A DNA stretch of 64,000 nt, taken from Diplosphaera chodatii. Taxonomy: Eukaryota; Chlorophyta; Trebouxiophyceae; Prasiolales; Stichococcaceae. Below the pieces are notes generated by a model, which saw only the letters and a program-made list of their open reading frames with translations, did no database searches and was not told the DNA's origin. Numbering within the stretch: the stretch's first letter is position 1; each line of letters opens with the position of its first letter. This document shows positions 1 to 13,439 of this stretch, piece by piece. The DNA is taken from assembly GCA_032358165.1 (NCBI GenBank), contig JAALGY010000004.1:496001-560000 (forward strand), written 5' to 3'. The position numbers were made by a program, and so were the translations under genes.

Positions 1-2160
1 GCGTCCAGATGATGCGGTATCGCGAGTTGACACGGATGTAAGTGATGCCCTTTAGGCTATGGAGAGTTCTGGCGTGCGTGGCTGGATGTCCCCAATGTGA
101 GCTGCTTGCTCATTGCTGACGCAGTGCTAAATGCACATTTTCTGGCAGCTGTCAGACCTTCTTGACACGTTTTGGGCCCAATCCTCACTGAACAGTGGTC
201 TGGCATTTAGTGCACTTGCTGTACTGCAGGGCCTCAATTGCACCTACCCCAATGAAAGCGGGGCACGCTGGGAGGTGAGTTCTGTCGCACAAGACATTTC
301 GAGTGCTGATGTCAGGTGCAAAGCACTGTTGAGCATGGCAAGCGGCGGACATGCGCAAACTGTCTGTGTGCTGGTCCACATGAACGCTCCTGATCGCCAA
401 GCTGCACCACAATGTAAGTGGCACATCCCCCATGCAGATGCCGCGCGGGTACGCGCTTCACGGTGGCGGAGGTGCGAGCGGCGCGCACAAGCTTCGAATT
501 CTCGCTTGCCGCTGTCCAGCCTGCCCGACAGTGCTGCGACACGCAGCCGCTGACCACCGGACGCTGGCTGTTTGCAGGCGTCATCCTCAGCGCCGGCGCG
601 CTGCGCCACATGAACCAGTCGGCAGCGGTGTACGAGGGGTGCACCGGCGCGGAGCCGTACAGATGGAACACAGGTGCCGGCAGTCCCCCACATCACCATG
701 CATCCCGGCTGCGACCGTTCTGCGCTGCCAGTTCCGGCGTTGACGGCAGGCTGCTGTGCTTGCCACACGATCATTACTAGACGTGCTAGCAGGTTGGTCA
801 GCTTCTGCGTGACCTGCAGCTGGCGTGTGTGGCAGGCAGCTGATAAGGCAGCCAGTTGATGAGGAGGCAACTGCATGTGCAGGCAGCGATGCCATCCTGA
901 CGCGGTGCCTGTGGGCGGTTGGGCTGGGGGTGACAGACCCGGGGTTCTCAGCGCTGCCAGCGGGGGTCGACCCGGGCAGCTTCCCAGATGCCCCACTCCG
1001 CATCGACGATCCACGTGAGCTGCACATGTGCTGGACGTACCAGTCAGGGGTTGGCGGACCCGTGTACAAAAGTTTCATGCCGTGCAAGTGCCGCTGAAGG
1101 AGCACAGGGGGCAAATTTTGTGGTGTGCATACCCCTTGCGGGCTGGCAGCAGTGTCAAGCTGCATGGGGAGGATGTTGCATACGCCATGCCTTTGGACTT
1201 TGCCGCTGATGCTCGTGCACCCGTCTGCAGACGTCGTGTTCAACGTGGAGCGGAAGCGCCTGTTTGGCGGCCTCGGGTACAGGTGCGCCTTCAGGGTCCC
1301 ATACCGATACCGGGTGGGCTGGGGATCCGAGCAGTGCGCAGTCTCCCGACGGCCTGCACCCCGCTGGCAGCACTCCACCATCACCTGGACTGCGCTCGGG
1401 CACACCGCGCGGCATGCTCCGGGGGTGTCACGCTGCACATTGCCCGCTGACCCCTACGTGTAGCCCTGTGTGGCCCAGCACCTGCAAACCCTAAAATGCT
1501 CCAGCCAGCCCTTGCGCTGTAAACACTGCATCCATTCAGCCGCTGAAAACATATTGAATCGCTGCTGTGCCTGCGCCACACAGGTGTCGAAGTCGCTGCA
1601 TGTGCACTGCTGACGTCATGTGCTTGACTGCATGCAGCAACTGGCGGGACATCCGGGCCATGCTGCAGGGGCTGCCGCCCCCCTACGGCAGCACCACCAA
1701 CCTCACGCTGTGCCCTGACGATGCCAGCCTCTGCTATCGGGAGTCTCAGGTGCTGGCCACGACTCAAGCAGACCATCAAGTAGAACACAGTGACGCCATT
1801 GATGCCAGCAAGGGTGTCTTGTCAGAGTGACGCTGATGCGTGTTGTCTAGCCTGGGCCCTGCCCTTGCATAAGCCAGCCAATAGGCTCTGTGTGCGGTGA
1901 GGTCAAGTGGTGCGAGCAAACATCCGCTGAACGTCAAGGTTACAAGGTTACAGTGGCCTGCAATTTAACGTTGCTTGCAGGCCGACTATCTGCGAAGGGC
2001 GGTGACGACGCACGTGGCAGCCCGAGACATCCATGACAGCGAGCAGCACCTGGCTTTCATGGCCCACATATGGCAGCGGTACAGCGAGTGGCGGTCTAGC
2101 CCTGTCGACAGCCGGCCGCCGGTGAAAGCCGCGGCAGTCTGGGCGGTGTCATGGCGATAG
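1..2160 (+). CDS. Fringe-like (GT31-type) glycosyltransferase, C-terminal part
   Basis: 5' partial; the gene runs off the left edge. Exons I support are 438-673, 883-1014, 1231-1282, 1638-1749 and 1981-2160 (TAG at 2158-2160), with phases that join. A donor (GTAAGT) after about position 37 and a possible exon 230-274 suggest more upstream coding sequence. The 438-673 exon reads GRWLFAGVILSAGALRHMN, and the next begins SDAILTRCLWAVGLGVTDPGF. This order (G-G/A-G-x-x-x-S, then an acidic D-D/S-x-x-L-x-R-C-L-W-x-x-G segment) matches the distal half of Fringe-like galactosyl/GlcNAc transferases. The C-terminus (NWRDIRAMLQGLPPP, then a charged tail) is not recognised. The protein would be a Golgi type II membrane enzyme whose N-terminal anchor lies outside the window. 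Family assignment rests on two motifs and is moderate; the exon chain itself is solid. Confidence 0.6.
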
Positions 2161-3580
2161 CAACAGTCTCACAGGGCATATGGTCATGAGCGGCATCACA
2201 CCAGTGTCACTCAATAGCTTTTGTGGCTTGAGCATGCAGCATCAAGTCAGCCTCACCAGGCAAGAAGCAGTGTACAGTTGCTGTCGTGGCAGGCAAGCAG
2301 GCAGCGGCAGTAGTTTGCCACTTTGTGCAGTCCAGATGGATTGAGTGATGTGTGCACAACTGCGCATCCATTCTCAGTGTACGGTACTCGTGGTGATACA
2401 GGGCAGCAGCAGAGAAGACTTAGTCTGGAATGGTCATTCAACCAAATCGTCAATGCGTACAATGCTTGCTAGAGGACTTTGGTGCAATTTACTCTAGTTT
2501 TAGCGCCACCAGGAGTGTGTTTATGCAGGGCAGATGGGCAACAAACATTGGCGGAAGACTATACTACTGTGTCTGCATGGCAGCGGCTGCCATGCCCACC
2601 TGGACCGCAATTATGCGACCATGTCTGTGTGTTTGGCAGCCTGGTATTGCTGTTCGGCGTCATCGTCAAGATGCCATCCTCGCAACTGATCTTCAGCTAC
2701 AAGTCATTCAATTCTCGAGTTCAGTGTCGGCTAGCGAGATGGCTACCGTCCTACCGGGGGTGAAAACCTGAGGCAAACAACCTGCAGCAGGAAAACTCCG
2801 CAGCTCACTTCCAGATGGCTTCCTGCGGATTGCAACGACCTGACGAGCTGAGTACCCTCAGTTGCAGCTGTCTTGCTGGTTGCTGCAAACTTCCAGCCAG
2901 CGTCCTCGATCACGAATGAACGGGATTACACGCTTCACAGAGATGCACACTTTTTCAGCAGGGCGGTGTTGACCAGTAGCCCTGCATGCCAGTATAGCTT
3001 GCAGGTAGTGATTGCTCGCAGCCTGCAGCCAGACGGTGTGCATCCTTCAACAAGATGCACCTGCTGCTGGAGCCTGCTAGATGTTGGCGCCTGCACACTG
3101 AACAGCTGCTGCGGCGATCTCGGACGCTGTACACCTGACCGCCGGCGGCCTCAGTACAGTACTCCATCAGAAGCAGCGCCCTTCACCAAACGGGACTGGG
3201 GCAGCAGCCTGATGCCAGCATGGCAGGGCACGCCGCGCCCATCTGCCGCGGACGAAGGGGTGCCGGGGGTGCATACGCCGCTGTCAGCAGGCCCATCGCC
3301 ACATGGCACGGCGTCGGGCAGATCTGGTGGTGCGCAGCGGCGAAAGCATGCTGGCGGCAGCGGCAGGCGTCCTGCGGTACGAGCTCACAACAGCAGCGCA
3401 AACAGACTCAGTACTGTGACCCTTGAGCAACGCTTTGTACATCCAGGAAGCCTGCAAAGGCCGTCAACAGCTGCTAGCTTGTTGCAGCACTTCGCATGTT
3501 TTGTTGGCAGTGCTGCAACCCCATCCCGTCAAGGGTGCTAACAGGTGCTCATGTCGTTCTGAGTGCAGCTGGGGCGTATC
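2161..3580. other. Intergenic region with a GC-rich island
   Basis: Spacer between the stop of the fringe-like gene and the start of the exostosin gene, both on the plus strand. Most of it is AT-richer, non-coding-looking sequence. A GC-rich stretch at about 3190-3400 has coding-like composition but no exon chain, domain or convincing splice pair in any frame. It may be 5' UTR/promoter of the downstream gene or an orphan exon. Confidence 0.4.
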
Positions 3581-6500
3581 ATGATCGCGGTGGCAGCCTC
3601 TGCGCTTACATTCCTTCTGGCGATCGCGTTGTGGGGACCTTCATACACACGTGAGCGGCTGCATACATGCAGCCTGGACGACCGCACTCGCCATGCAATG
3701 CCATCAACAACCGGCCATGTTATACACATCCATACATGTGTAAACTTGCCTTGGGGTTGCACAGTGTTTTCTCAGTCGTTGTCTGAAGGACGTTGTCGCC
3801 TTGCTGCAGGCATGCCAAAGACAGCAGTTGAGGTGGGAACTCAGCTTTTGCCAATCGCTGTCTGCATACCAGCTCACCTGTCCACTGGCTTCTGTCCCGC
3901 AGCAGCAGGGCCGCTGGTCGTACCCAAAACACAGCAGCGCATGTGCTGGCTATCGCAGGGCATAACCTGGCTGCGCGCCCAGGGGCGGAACGGCAGCACG
4001 GGCGGCGGCTTCCCCCTGGATGGTACCCGGCTGGGCGGCATCCCGTGTGCGGCCGGCTGCGAGCAGCACGGCAACTGCAACCGCGACAGCGGGCGCTGCG
4101 AGTGAGTTGGCCTCTTGCGGGCCATTGGTCTCATCTGCATGACCTGGTCTCAGACAACTCGCCCGGCAGGCGGGAGCTGCTGCGCTCCGCCCGCCTGCAT
4201 GTTGTGTTGGACGCACCACGGGGCTCACCGGCTGCGGGGCCGGGCGTGCAGGTGCCCCTTTGGCCGCGTGGGCGCGGCGTGCGAGGTGGTCGCGCTGCCC
4301 GCGTGCCGCCTGGCGGACCGCCCCGACGCCCTGATGGTGTGCCCCTGGCAGTCGGACGCCTGGCGCACCGTCGCCTGCGCCTGCCACTCGCAGTGCGCAC
4401 AGCACATCCAGGTCAGCGCGCCGTCCGTTGCAGCTGACAGGGCAGTGCGGGGGCTTGGTAGTCGGGCAATGGCGTTCGGGGTGCCAGGCAGGCAGCTGGA
4501 CGCTCAGCACTCAGTAGAGCGTGTGTGTGCGGATGGCATTGCGCGCACTGCATTTCTCAGAGGCTTGGTGGTGCAACTGCGTCCAGATGGCGGGGTGCTC
4601 CCTCGTCGTTGATGAGCCACAGGCTGGGTGATGCTGCATGGCATGGCTGCTCTGTGCCGCTGCACTGCATGCCTGTCAAGAGCTGCATCTCCCCGCTGAA
4701 GCAGGTGTACATGCCCCATGGCTTCTGTGACAGATGTGCCAAGGGACGGCGGTGGTTGCTGCTTGCACATGCAGCGCCGACAGGTCCGTCGCATGCTGCA
4801 GGACCTGGGCGACCTGCTGGACTACCCGGAGGAGCTGCAGCCGGCCAACGCCACCGGCTGCTTCGCATGGGCGGAGCTGCCGCCCGAGCGCCAGTGGTCC
4901 GACTTCCCTGCGGCCGGGCAGCAGGGCGTCCAGTACTTTCGTAACGCCCTCAACGACTCGGCGGTGAGCTGGCCGCCGTCGTGCGCGCTGCTGCCGCACC
5001 ACCCTGCAGCAGCTTGGTGGCGGAGGAACTGCGCCTTTGAAGGCAGCGTGGCATCAGCAATCTGCACAGTTAGCCCTTTGTGCATGGTCTGCACGAGCTG
5101 CAGGCCAGAGCATCGTCTGCCCCTGACGTGCGCAATAAGCAGTGATCTGAGCAACAGCCCAGCAGCCCAGTATTTGCATGCCAGCTGTCAGCGAGCTGCT
5201 TGGTGTCTGACTGTCAGGCGTCAGCAGGGGTATGATATGCTGCTGTATGCTGCATTGCTGGGGTGAAATATCTGGTTCCGAGTAACAATTGAACATGCCT
5301 GTGCCTCAGGAAGCAACCAGAGAGGAGGTGGCAGTCGTCGAAGACCGGGAGCAGCTACCTCTGTCGAAGTGCCCGAACAACTGCAATTTCGCCGGGTTGT
5401 GTACAAGGTCACCCGGCAACGACACTGACGTGCCGGCATGCCGGTGTTTGTGGCCGTATCTGGTGGGTGCTCTTCTCAAACGCAATGCGGCTGCATAGCC
5501 CTGCTGCTGAACAGCAACACAAGCCATTGACACAGTCACAAGGGTGTACGCAATGTTCACATATGCGTCCACAGTCCCTGGGCATCACCTTCTGGATTGG
5601 TGGGTGGCAGGGGCGCGACTGCAGCGAGCACCATCAGCAGGGCACCGTGTTCGAAATGTGCCCGGGGACCTGCAACGGGGTGGGCAGGTGCATGCTGGGC
5701 TTCTGTCACTGCCCGCCCGGCTTGTGGGGCATCGACTGCCGCCGATCCAAGGTGCGGACGGCTATTGAGGCAGCAGCGCCACTGACCAGCACAGGGACTA
5801 CAGCCCCGGTGTGCAGCTTGCAGCACCTTGCCTTGCGCAATGCAGATGGCTTGATCCTGGCCTGTGGAGAGCTGTCGCTCACCTTCTGGCAATGTGGAGG
5901 TCGTTTACAATGAAAGTTGCCTGCAACACTCCAATCCGCTATGCAGGCCTGGGCGCCACAGCCACAGCAACCAAAGCAGCAGCAGATGCTGATATACGTG
6001 TACGACCTGCCGTTCACGCTTACACACATGCACGTGCGACACTCCAGTCACGCTGTTGGTCTCTCTGGTCGTGCCAGCACTTGCAATACACCAAGGAAGG
6101 ACCTGCCTGCCTGTCACAGCTGCAGCATCATTGTGAAAGGGTACTTTGACTTCAACGACCATCTGCACCCACCAAAGTACCCTTTGACAATGATGGATTG
6201 CAGGATTGCAGGCTATTCAAGCTCAGCAGGAGCATCCGTTTCGGTCTCAGCGTATGCAGTTCTATCTGCTGAGCAGGCTGCGAGGCACCTGCGCGCTGCT
6301 GCAATCTACCAGGCGTACGTTGCATTCTTCCACACGCTGCTCGCGGATCTGGGAGGCGCCCGGACGGAGAACCCCTACGAGGCCACGCTGTTCCTCATTC
6401 CGGCACAGCTGTAGGTCCTCTCGCGCATCCTGCCGCGCACGACCAGAGTCAGAGCTGCCTTGTGATCGCTGCGCTACGCAACGCGAACATGTGTCAAGGC

Positions 6501-9211
6501 CATCATGTTATGCAACCACGGAAAGCAACAATGCATCGGGAGCCTGCGTGGACGCAGGTTCCAGTGGACGGACAACCTGGGGTTCCCGCGGGAGCACCTG
6601 CTCAAGGTGACGCAGTGGGTGGTGCGCAGCCACCCCTTCTGGAACGCCAGTGGCGGCGTCGACCATCTGCTGTGGTGAGCATGCAGGCAGGGCTGCCCCG
6701 GTCGTGTCTGAGCATATCATCGAGAATGGGACTGTACTGGCTCGATCAGTCCAGAGCATGTTCAATGGTGTGCTGTGTTTGGCCTGGCGAGGGCACTGCG
6801 GCGTCTGTAGGGTGGTGCGCCGCTCATGGTTGCTGGTGGTGTCAGCGGTGCAGCGCTTTTCTGCAGGTGGCCCAACGACCAGGGCGCCGCCTGGTCCCTG
6901 TACAACTCGCCAGGTGCGCCGCTGCATCCACGCTCTGCCAGCTGGCCAGCTTGCACCGTGCTCACAGCAGCTTGACATCAGGCGCAGTGCAATGAGTGGC
7001 GTGTTGTTGGTGCCGGCATCCTCCAGTTGTGCAGTGGGCAGCCTGCCACATGTGCAACTGCAGCTTGGCCAGCAATTGAATGCCCTTCGTGGTGGAATAT
7101 GTCGAAAGGCCATATGCGTGGGCTCTGTGCAGGTAAGCACCCAGCAGATTACGCGCTGCTGGAGCCTCCAGTGAAGGCTACGCACTTCTGCTACAGCGGG
7201 CCGGGCGCAGAGGAGAGCTCGAAGCGGACCCGATACGGGAAGTTCGGCTACGTCGGCAAGGCCTGGGTGCCTGGGTGCGTCGGCAACTGCTTGCTGTCGT
7301 GGTGCAGCACACGACCCATGCTGCATCAGATCAGTGGGTTGTATATTCGGGTGCTGAGTCGCAGCGCAGTCACTTGTCGAAAGACCGTGTTGCCTACGAC
7401 ACCTCACAGGAGGATTCTCATCTGTGCATCCCAACACTCACATAATGGTCGTGTGCAGACCTGATACTGCCTGATCAGAACATGCTTGCAGGTACACATT
7501 TCAGCCAACGACAGATGTCTGCGCGGCGCCGAGCCGATACCAGACCTGGATGCCCGGAGAGTGCCAAGACACCTATGGCATGGTGCCACAGGTGGGACTA
7601 GCAGCGTCTTCAATCAACTTGACAACTTGGCAACGATGAGCAAGCGTCTAAGGTACTTGCATCTGGCTGAGTGTGTCCCTTGTTCCGACTTGCGACGCAG
7701 AACGACACGGCACTCCGTGCGGATGAGAACTACCTGCCGCTGGGTAATCGGTCAACGCTCTTGTACTTCCTGGGCGGCGCAGTCTTTCCTATTTTATCGG
7801 TGCGTGCTCACTCAGAGTGTATGCCGCAAATACTGCATGTGTTGGGGACATAGCATCAAGCCGTCTACAATGCACCCAGCAGCATGATCAGCTGCTACAG
7901 ACATACAGCAACAGCAATGTGTACTGTTTTGGAGATGCCACGTACGTGCTGTGCGAGCATTGCTTGTGGTGCTTCCAACTGCTGCCTCCATGCTGTACCT
8001 GTGCACAGTGTGGAATGTGCCCTGTCACCCTGTCATGCAGTATTCAGCCGGAGCACGGCAGTCGTTGTTCAATGAGCACTTCAACAAGACTCCAGGGTGA
8101 GTTGCTGCCTCTGCCCCTAGTGCTCGGGCGAGGCAATCGTCACGGTGTGGCATGCTCTACATGCAGACACGCTGAGAGTCATCTCAGGACTATTGACCAG
8201 TGCGCTGTGCACACTCTCGACCTCCAGGTTCCGCATAAGCTATGGCCCTGACCTCGATCCGCCGCTGCGCGGGAACGTGATCGAGGAGCGGGACTCCATG
8301 TTTTGCTTTGCGCCCTCCGGACACGGTGCGTGCATGAAGCCAGGCTGCAGCGTTGTCTGCTGCCTGTTGAGGTTGTCTGCAATACTCATGGTGCCAGCAG
8401 TCTGGATGGACGCACAGGGCAGCCGTGTGCTCTTGGATACACGCACAGCTTGAATAACATTCCATTCCAGCCATGCTGACAAGGTAGTGCGGGTTCATCT
8501 CAGGGTTTGGCATGCGACTCATCGACGCCCTGTCGCACGGCTGCATACCGGTAATCGCGCAGGTGAGCTGCAGCTTGGGGTGTGTAGCAGAGGGTCTGCT
8601 GACTCCCTGCAAGCCCACTACCTGCAAGCCCTTGCGTGGATACCATACGCTGTGCACAGTTGATGGCATCAGTGGGGGATGCTTCACAAACTTACCACCT
8701 CATCATTCCCGCCCCTTTGTCTGCATGTAATGAGCGCAACTTGGCGCAAGCACGTGGTCTGTCCTCTGCAGGATGAAGTGACTCAATACTTTGAGGATGT
8801 TGTGCCATACACGGCCTTCACCCTCCGCGTGGGCCAGGGCGACATCCCGCAGTTGCACCACATTTTGAACAGCTTGCAAAGGCGTGAAGTGGCTCTTCTG
8901 CAGGTGCAACGAACGTGCATCGGCTTGCACAGATGAGATCCTGTCATAGCTTGCTCAGCAACCTTGACACATCCATCGGTAGCATGTCGTCACACAGCCT
9001 GCCTTGCTGGACTTTCTCGTCTGTTGTTGTGCAGTGGGGCTTGGTCGACTACCACAGGGCATTCGTGTGGCCGCAGCCGTATGGCTTGGCCTACAACTAC
9101 ACCATCGCTTCGTTGCGGCGCGCTATGGCGAATCGGCATTCGATGTCGGCATTGATGCCGCACACCTCATGGCGATCCTGGTTGCACAGCAGCGGAGGTG
9201 GCGGCGCATGA
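3581..9211 (+). CDS. EGF-domain exostosin (GT47) glycosyltransferase
   Basis: ATG at 3581, 18 nt after an in-frame TGA. Exons: 3581-3650, 3903-4101, 4252-4411, 4775-4963, 5310-5462, 5611-5751, 5947-6033, (6120-6140 and about 6277-6410 uncertain), 6558-6674, 6867-6913, 7133-7274, 7492-7582, 7701-7799, 8041-8096, 8228-8325, 8504-8562, 8772-8903, 9035-9211; about 720 residues. The N-terminus is a signal anchor (MIAVAASALTFLLAIALW). Cys-rich EGF-like modules follow, e.g. CEQHGNCNRDSGRCE-CPFG, CPNNCNFAGLC and CNGVGRCMLGFCHCPPGLWG. The exostosin domain starts at IYVYDLPF and includes ARTENPYEATLFLIP, DHLLWWPNDQG, YSAGARQSLFNEHF, SMFCFAPSGH and GMRLIDALSHGCIPVI, all standard exostosin/GT47 signatures. 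The protein should sit in the Golgi and build cell-wall or extracellular glycans; the acceptor is unknown. EGF-GT47 fusions are typical of volvocine and related green algae. Confidence 0.9.
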
Positions 9212-10298
9212 GGTCTCGCAGCAAGATGCCGTGTGCGATGTTTTTTCAGGCAGGTTGGCGGGGAGAACTGCAGTGATTTTGAGTGGGGTGCGTTGGCGTG
9301 ATCAAATGTTACAACTTTCTCCTGTGGGTTTGTCCCATCAAACCATCCGTTTCTGTTGTCTTGACAGCTTGATCAATGTTGACCTCGGTGCGGACTGCCT
9401 GATAGATAGCTTCTGAGCGACTCTGCACGTTGTCTGCGACACATTGCAGAAAAGGCTTGAACCGGTTGGCTTGGCTGCTGTTCTCAGTTGCGGAAAGATC
9501 TGTCGACTTGATCGACCACAAACGCAAAGACAGCAGATGTCCAGTCAGTGACAACCATGCCTGCTGCATCCAGACGGCTCAGATGGAGTAACTTGGCATT
9601 GAGGGTGCAGGCGGCCACCAAAGCTGCCAATGCCAGCGCAAAATTGTGCCAATGCATGATGGCCAGAGTCCAATTTGGGCAGCTGCCATCCCACAACACA
9701 CCAGCTACAGTGCAGAGCAGATGTGTGGCCACGCTTATAAGCTGTGCCGAATACTAGCAAGACCACTATACTGACATCCATGGTGAGTCCTCCTGTCGCT
9801 TGCCTTTCTGTCAATGGATGCGAGACACTGGCACCTATCAAGGCTTCGGCCGTTCGGCAAAGGCTTCAGAGAACCACCCCAGGGCAGGATTGCTTCCCGG
9901 GAGCACCGTCGTGCTCTCACTTCAGTGGTGCAGGTGGCATTTCAACGTGATCCTTTGGCGTAGGCATGTGCAGTCAAGTTTACCAAGCGCTGTCGTCGCC
10001 GTTGCATGATGGATCACTGTTCGAGTTGCCAGCACTCGACTGCAGTTGCTGACTGTCATGTCCCTGCAAGTGCACATCATGCATGCTGCCTGCGAGCGGT
10101 GGCCTGCCTAGAGCTCGCTATTCTGCTCCCTTCATAGATATCACATGTAGTCTTGAGACCGTCAGGTACCCGCGGGACGTGCACGGCCAGTTGGGCATGC
10201 ACAAGAAGTTGTCGACTATATCACTCATCGGCTGTGTGACAGGCAGCAGCAGCAGCAGCAGCAGCCTACCTGTGTTCAATGAAGGAGCGTCGCTGTCA
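9212..10298. other. Intergenic region, no gene seen
   Basis: Spacer between the exostosin and DUF3431 genes, same strand. No exon-like block with matching splice sites. It ends in a short AGC-type triplet run at about 10243-10265, some 35 bp before the next start codon. Confidence 0.5.
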
Positions 10299-13200
10299 AT
10301 GTCGACGGTCCGTCGCCCCAAGAAGCTGGTAGGCACAAAGCAATGCGGTGGCAGCATGTCAGATGTGCATTGCCTTCCAATGCCATTCGCGCCTTGCCTT
10401 GGTGGCAATCCCAGCAGGAGCATGCGCACTGTAGGCTGGAGAGCGTGGCTGTCGCGCATCACACGCGCGCACCGTGGGTGTGGTGCTCGCTGCAACAGTG
10501 GCGCTGGTGCTCATCCAGCTCACGCCTCTAGGTGCGCACGACCATGGCTTCTGAGGGAAGTCACCGGCTTCAGACTGCTGGGTTCTCGTCCCTGACTTCA
10601 GCCGGTTCTCTCAGGATGAGGCACATCTTGTGTGAGAATGTCACCTCATCACTGCATATGTGAATGTCAAGTGCTCGTGACCCCGCAGGCATGCTGCAGT
10701 GTGCGCCGCGGGAGCCCAGGCGCGACTGGCGCTGGTGGTTCCAGAACCTGTCGTCGCAGCCCCGGGCGCGGGGCGCAGCCTTGGGGGCGGGTGCGCAGGC
10801 GGCCCTGCAGCAGCTGGGGGCCGCGCACGGCGGTGCAGGGTTGGCCGGGGAGCGCGGGACGCGCATCATCGTGGCGGCGACGACTGATGCAGGTCGGCGC
10901 CCTGGTCCCGCTTACAACGTGGCCACCCAGGTGGTGGCACGCCCCCATGCCATGGGGAATGCATAGTGTGTGTGAGGCCTGTGTGCGACAGGGATGCCTC
11001 CGTCTCCCATATGGGGGCGCCCAGTGTGCGCCAGACACCCAGGGAACTGAGCAGCCCCCGTGTGCGTCCTGAGCAACGCTTCAAGTGCTGAGTGTGCAGA
11101 CGACACACGCTGGGTTGACGAACAGCTTGGCAACATCACGGCTTCGCGGACATATGTCGTGGAGCCCGACGCAGCGAAGCGGAAACGCTGTCGAGGTCAG
11201 CACCGCCTGAGCACCTGGCACTCCAGCCTGCACATGCGCCTTGATCCAGACAGCACACTGGAACTGCACCGTGCTGCGCGGGCATCGCTGGCGGGGTGCT
11301 GCTGAGGCTGAGGCGCTGGCCCTGCCAGTGCAGACTTGGCTGCGGGCAATGCCACGGCGGCGGCGGCCGCGGGCTGCTGGCCGCACCTCGCCTCCGGCAG
11401 CGGTCGCGAGGCCAGCGTGATTGTCCAGGTGCATATCACTACTAACGCCCAGGGGGCTGAACAGCTGTCCACACCCCGTGCCCACACAGCAGCGCCAACA
11501 GCCAGCAGGCTGCGCTGATGCTGCACGTCACCGCGCCCAAGCCACTGGTTGCCGAGTGCCCAGACATACCACATTGCACACTGCTGACACTGCCTCCGCA
11601 GACGAAGGCTGTTTTCTGCCGCACCTGGTGTGCTCTGCCCAGGAGCCGTCACCCACACTGTTTTTGCTCTGCCCGCAGTACATCGTGGACGAGTGGCATC
11701 AGCTGCCGGAGAGCGTCCTGTTCATACACGGCCATGAGTAAGCCAACTATTGCACTGCACCCGCAGCACAGCTTGTGCTGGCACACCGACATCAGAGCGG
11801 GGAGTTGCATCCATCGTAAATCCGGGATGCAGACTGGGCACACTGACTGAGCTGCCGGCTGGCCCGGCACACACGCAGGCGCGCCTGGCACCGCAACTCG
11901 ACGGCGGCGTTTCTGGACACCGTGCGGCGGATGCGGTGGGGCGAGGTGGCGTTTGGCAGCCTGCGCACGTGGGGCATGCTGTCGTACAACTTCTGGTGCG
12001 GCGCCCGTCAGCAGGACTGCCGAAGGTCCTCAACCCTCACAGTGGCACAGCTCACCCTGCGATGGCATCCAGAGCAGTGCGTGATGCCCAGGTCGCCATG
12101 CCAGCGCAAGCTGCCACAGACTGCAGGCACGGCGCGTCAGCATGCAGCTAGCTGGCGCCGAGCCTGGTGTCAGCTCACGCGGCCTGTGCCTGCCCGCTGC
12201 CCCACCCTGCGCCCGCCCCCCGTGCGCGCAGGGACCTGGCCATCATGGTCAGCGCGACGGAGCCGGAGCGGTGCAGGGAGGACATGCGCAACGCGCGCGA
12301 GTGGTGGACCCGCTGCGAGGAGCAGGGCTGGCGCCTCAGTGAGCCGCGCCGCTTCCAGCCACCCAAAGCTGCTCGGCACATGTGCTGTGTGCAACATGTA
12401 CTGTGCAGCTGGATGTGTCACCGCTGCCAGGGCAGCCCGCTTGCGGCTAATCGGCATGCACGCCATGTCACTGGTCCTGCAGCCGTCCTGCTGCGCGCCC
12501 AGCAGGCCGCTGCCTGGTCCCCAGACCATCAGCTGGCTGATCACGCGCCTCCGTGAGTGCAGAGCGCTCCTGGGAGCCGCTGGGCCTGAACAACACCTTT
12601 GGCCTCATGCCCTTCGAGGTCCACGCGCCTGGTGAGTTCCTGGAATGCCGGCAGTATTCCAGGGAATGGCTTTGACCTGCTGCGAGCGTGGCGTGATTGG
12701 GGGTCTTGCTGTGGCTGTGGCCAGCAAATGCGCCGGCATGCACCCCAACGTGCAGAGGTTCAGACCGTTTTCTCGGCTGTGGTCCGCAGGGTGCTGTGCG
12801 GAGTTTGTGGTGAGGCGCGACCGCATACTTGCGCGGCCGAGGAGCTTCTACACGGAGCTGCTGGACAACCTGAACATGTTTCCGCCGGAGGAGCTTGCGC
12901 CCGCCTTTGCGCTGGAGCACAGCTGGCACGCTATCTTCGTGAGCGCTCTGCCCATCAGCCATTTTCCATGACCTTGCCAGCCCACAACCCTGTGGCAGGG
13001 TCCCCAGCACTAGCCACCACGCATGGAAGTGTAGCATGTGTGAAGTAGTGGGGAGGCGTGTGCCCAGGTTGCTGCGGACAGCCTGTGGGAAATTGCCACA
13101 CTTTTTCCCCTTGCATGCCGCAGGGCGAGCCCTGGGTGACGCTGGGCATCGGCAAATGCCAGCTCATACACTGCAGGTAGGTCGTTTGCATGCTCAAACA

Positions 13201-13439
13201 CTTGCAAAGGAACATGTGTCAACGTGCACGGACATGGCAGTTCCCTGCTGTCCTGCGCAGTGTGCTGCTTGCGTGTGCGTTTGCACCCTTATGTCTGGGG
13301 TGGACGGGACCTGTTTCACCTGCCAGCTCCTGGCTGCAGTGATGAGGAGATGCGGGACCTCCACAACTGGCCGCCGCCCGTCAACCACCCCTACGCCTAC
13401 AACCGCGGGCCGGACGTCGACCGGGTCCCGCACCCCTGA
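10299..13439 (+). CDS. DUF3431 protein, copy A (type II membrane anchor)
   Basis: Exons: 10299-10328, 10435-10531, 10689-10892, 11100-11195, 11334-11428, 11679-11737, 11879-11995, 12232-12338, 12563-12631, 12790-12938, 13124-13176, 13340-13439; all phases join, giving 391 residues. A basic start (MSTVRRPKKL) precedes a hydrophobic segment (VGVVLAATVALVLIQL), so a Golgi/ER type II anchor is likely. The DUF3431 signature follows: RIIVAATTDA, then LFIHGHE-RAWHRNS, RRMRWGEVAFGSLRTWGM, EFVVRRDRILARP, LEHSWHAIF and GEPWVTLGIGKC. DUF3431 is an uncharacterised family found in fungi and algae and often seen near glycosyltransferases; the biochemical role is unknown. The gene forms a tandem pair with the one at 15103-17628, which shares most exon lengths (117, 69 and 53 nt). 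Assigning the ATG to the 30-nt first exon is inference from phase and charge. Confidence 0.85.

Noticed and set aside
10243..10265. AGC triplet run as a possible polyglutamine/serine coding repeat
   Set aside because: Lies upstream of the proposed start of DUF3431 copy A in sequence without a supported reading frame.
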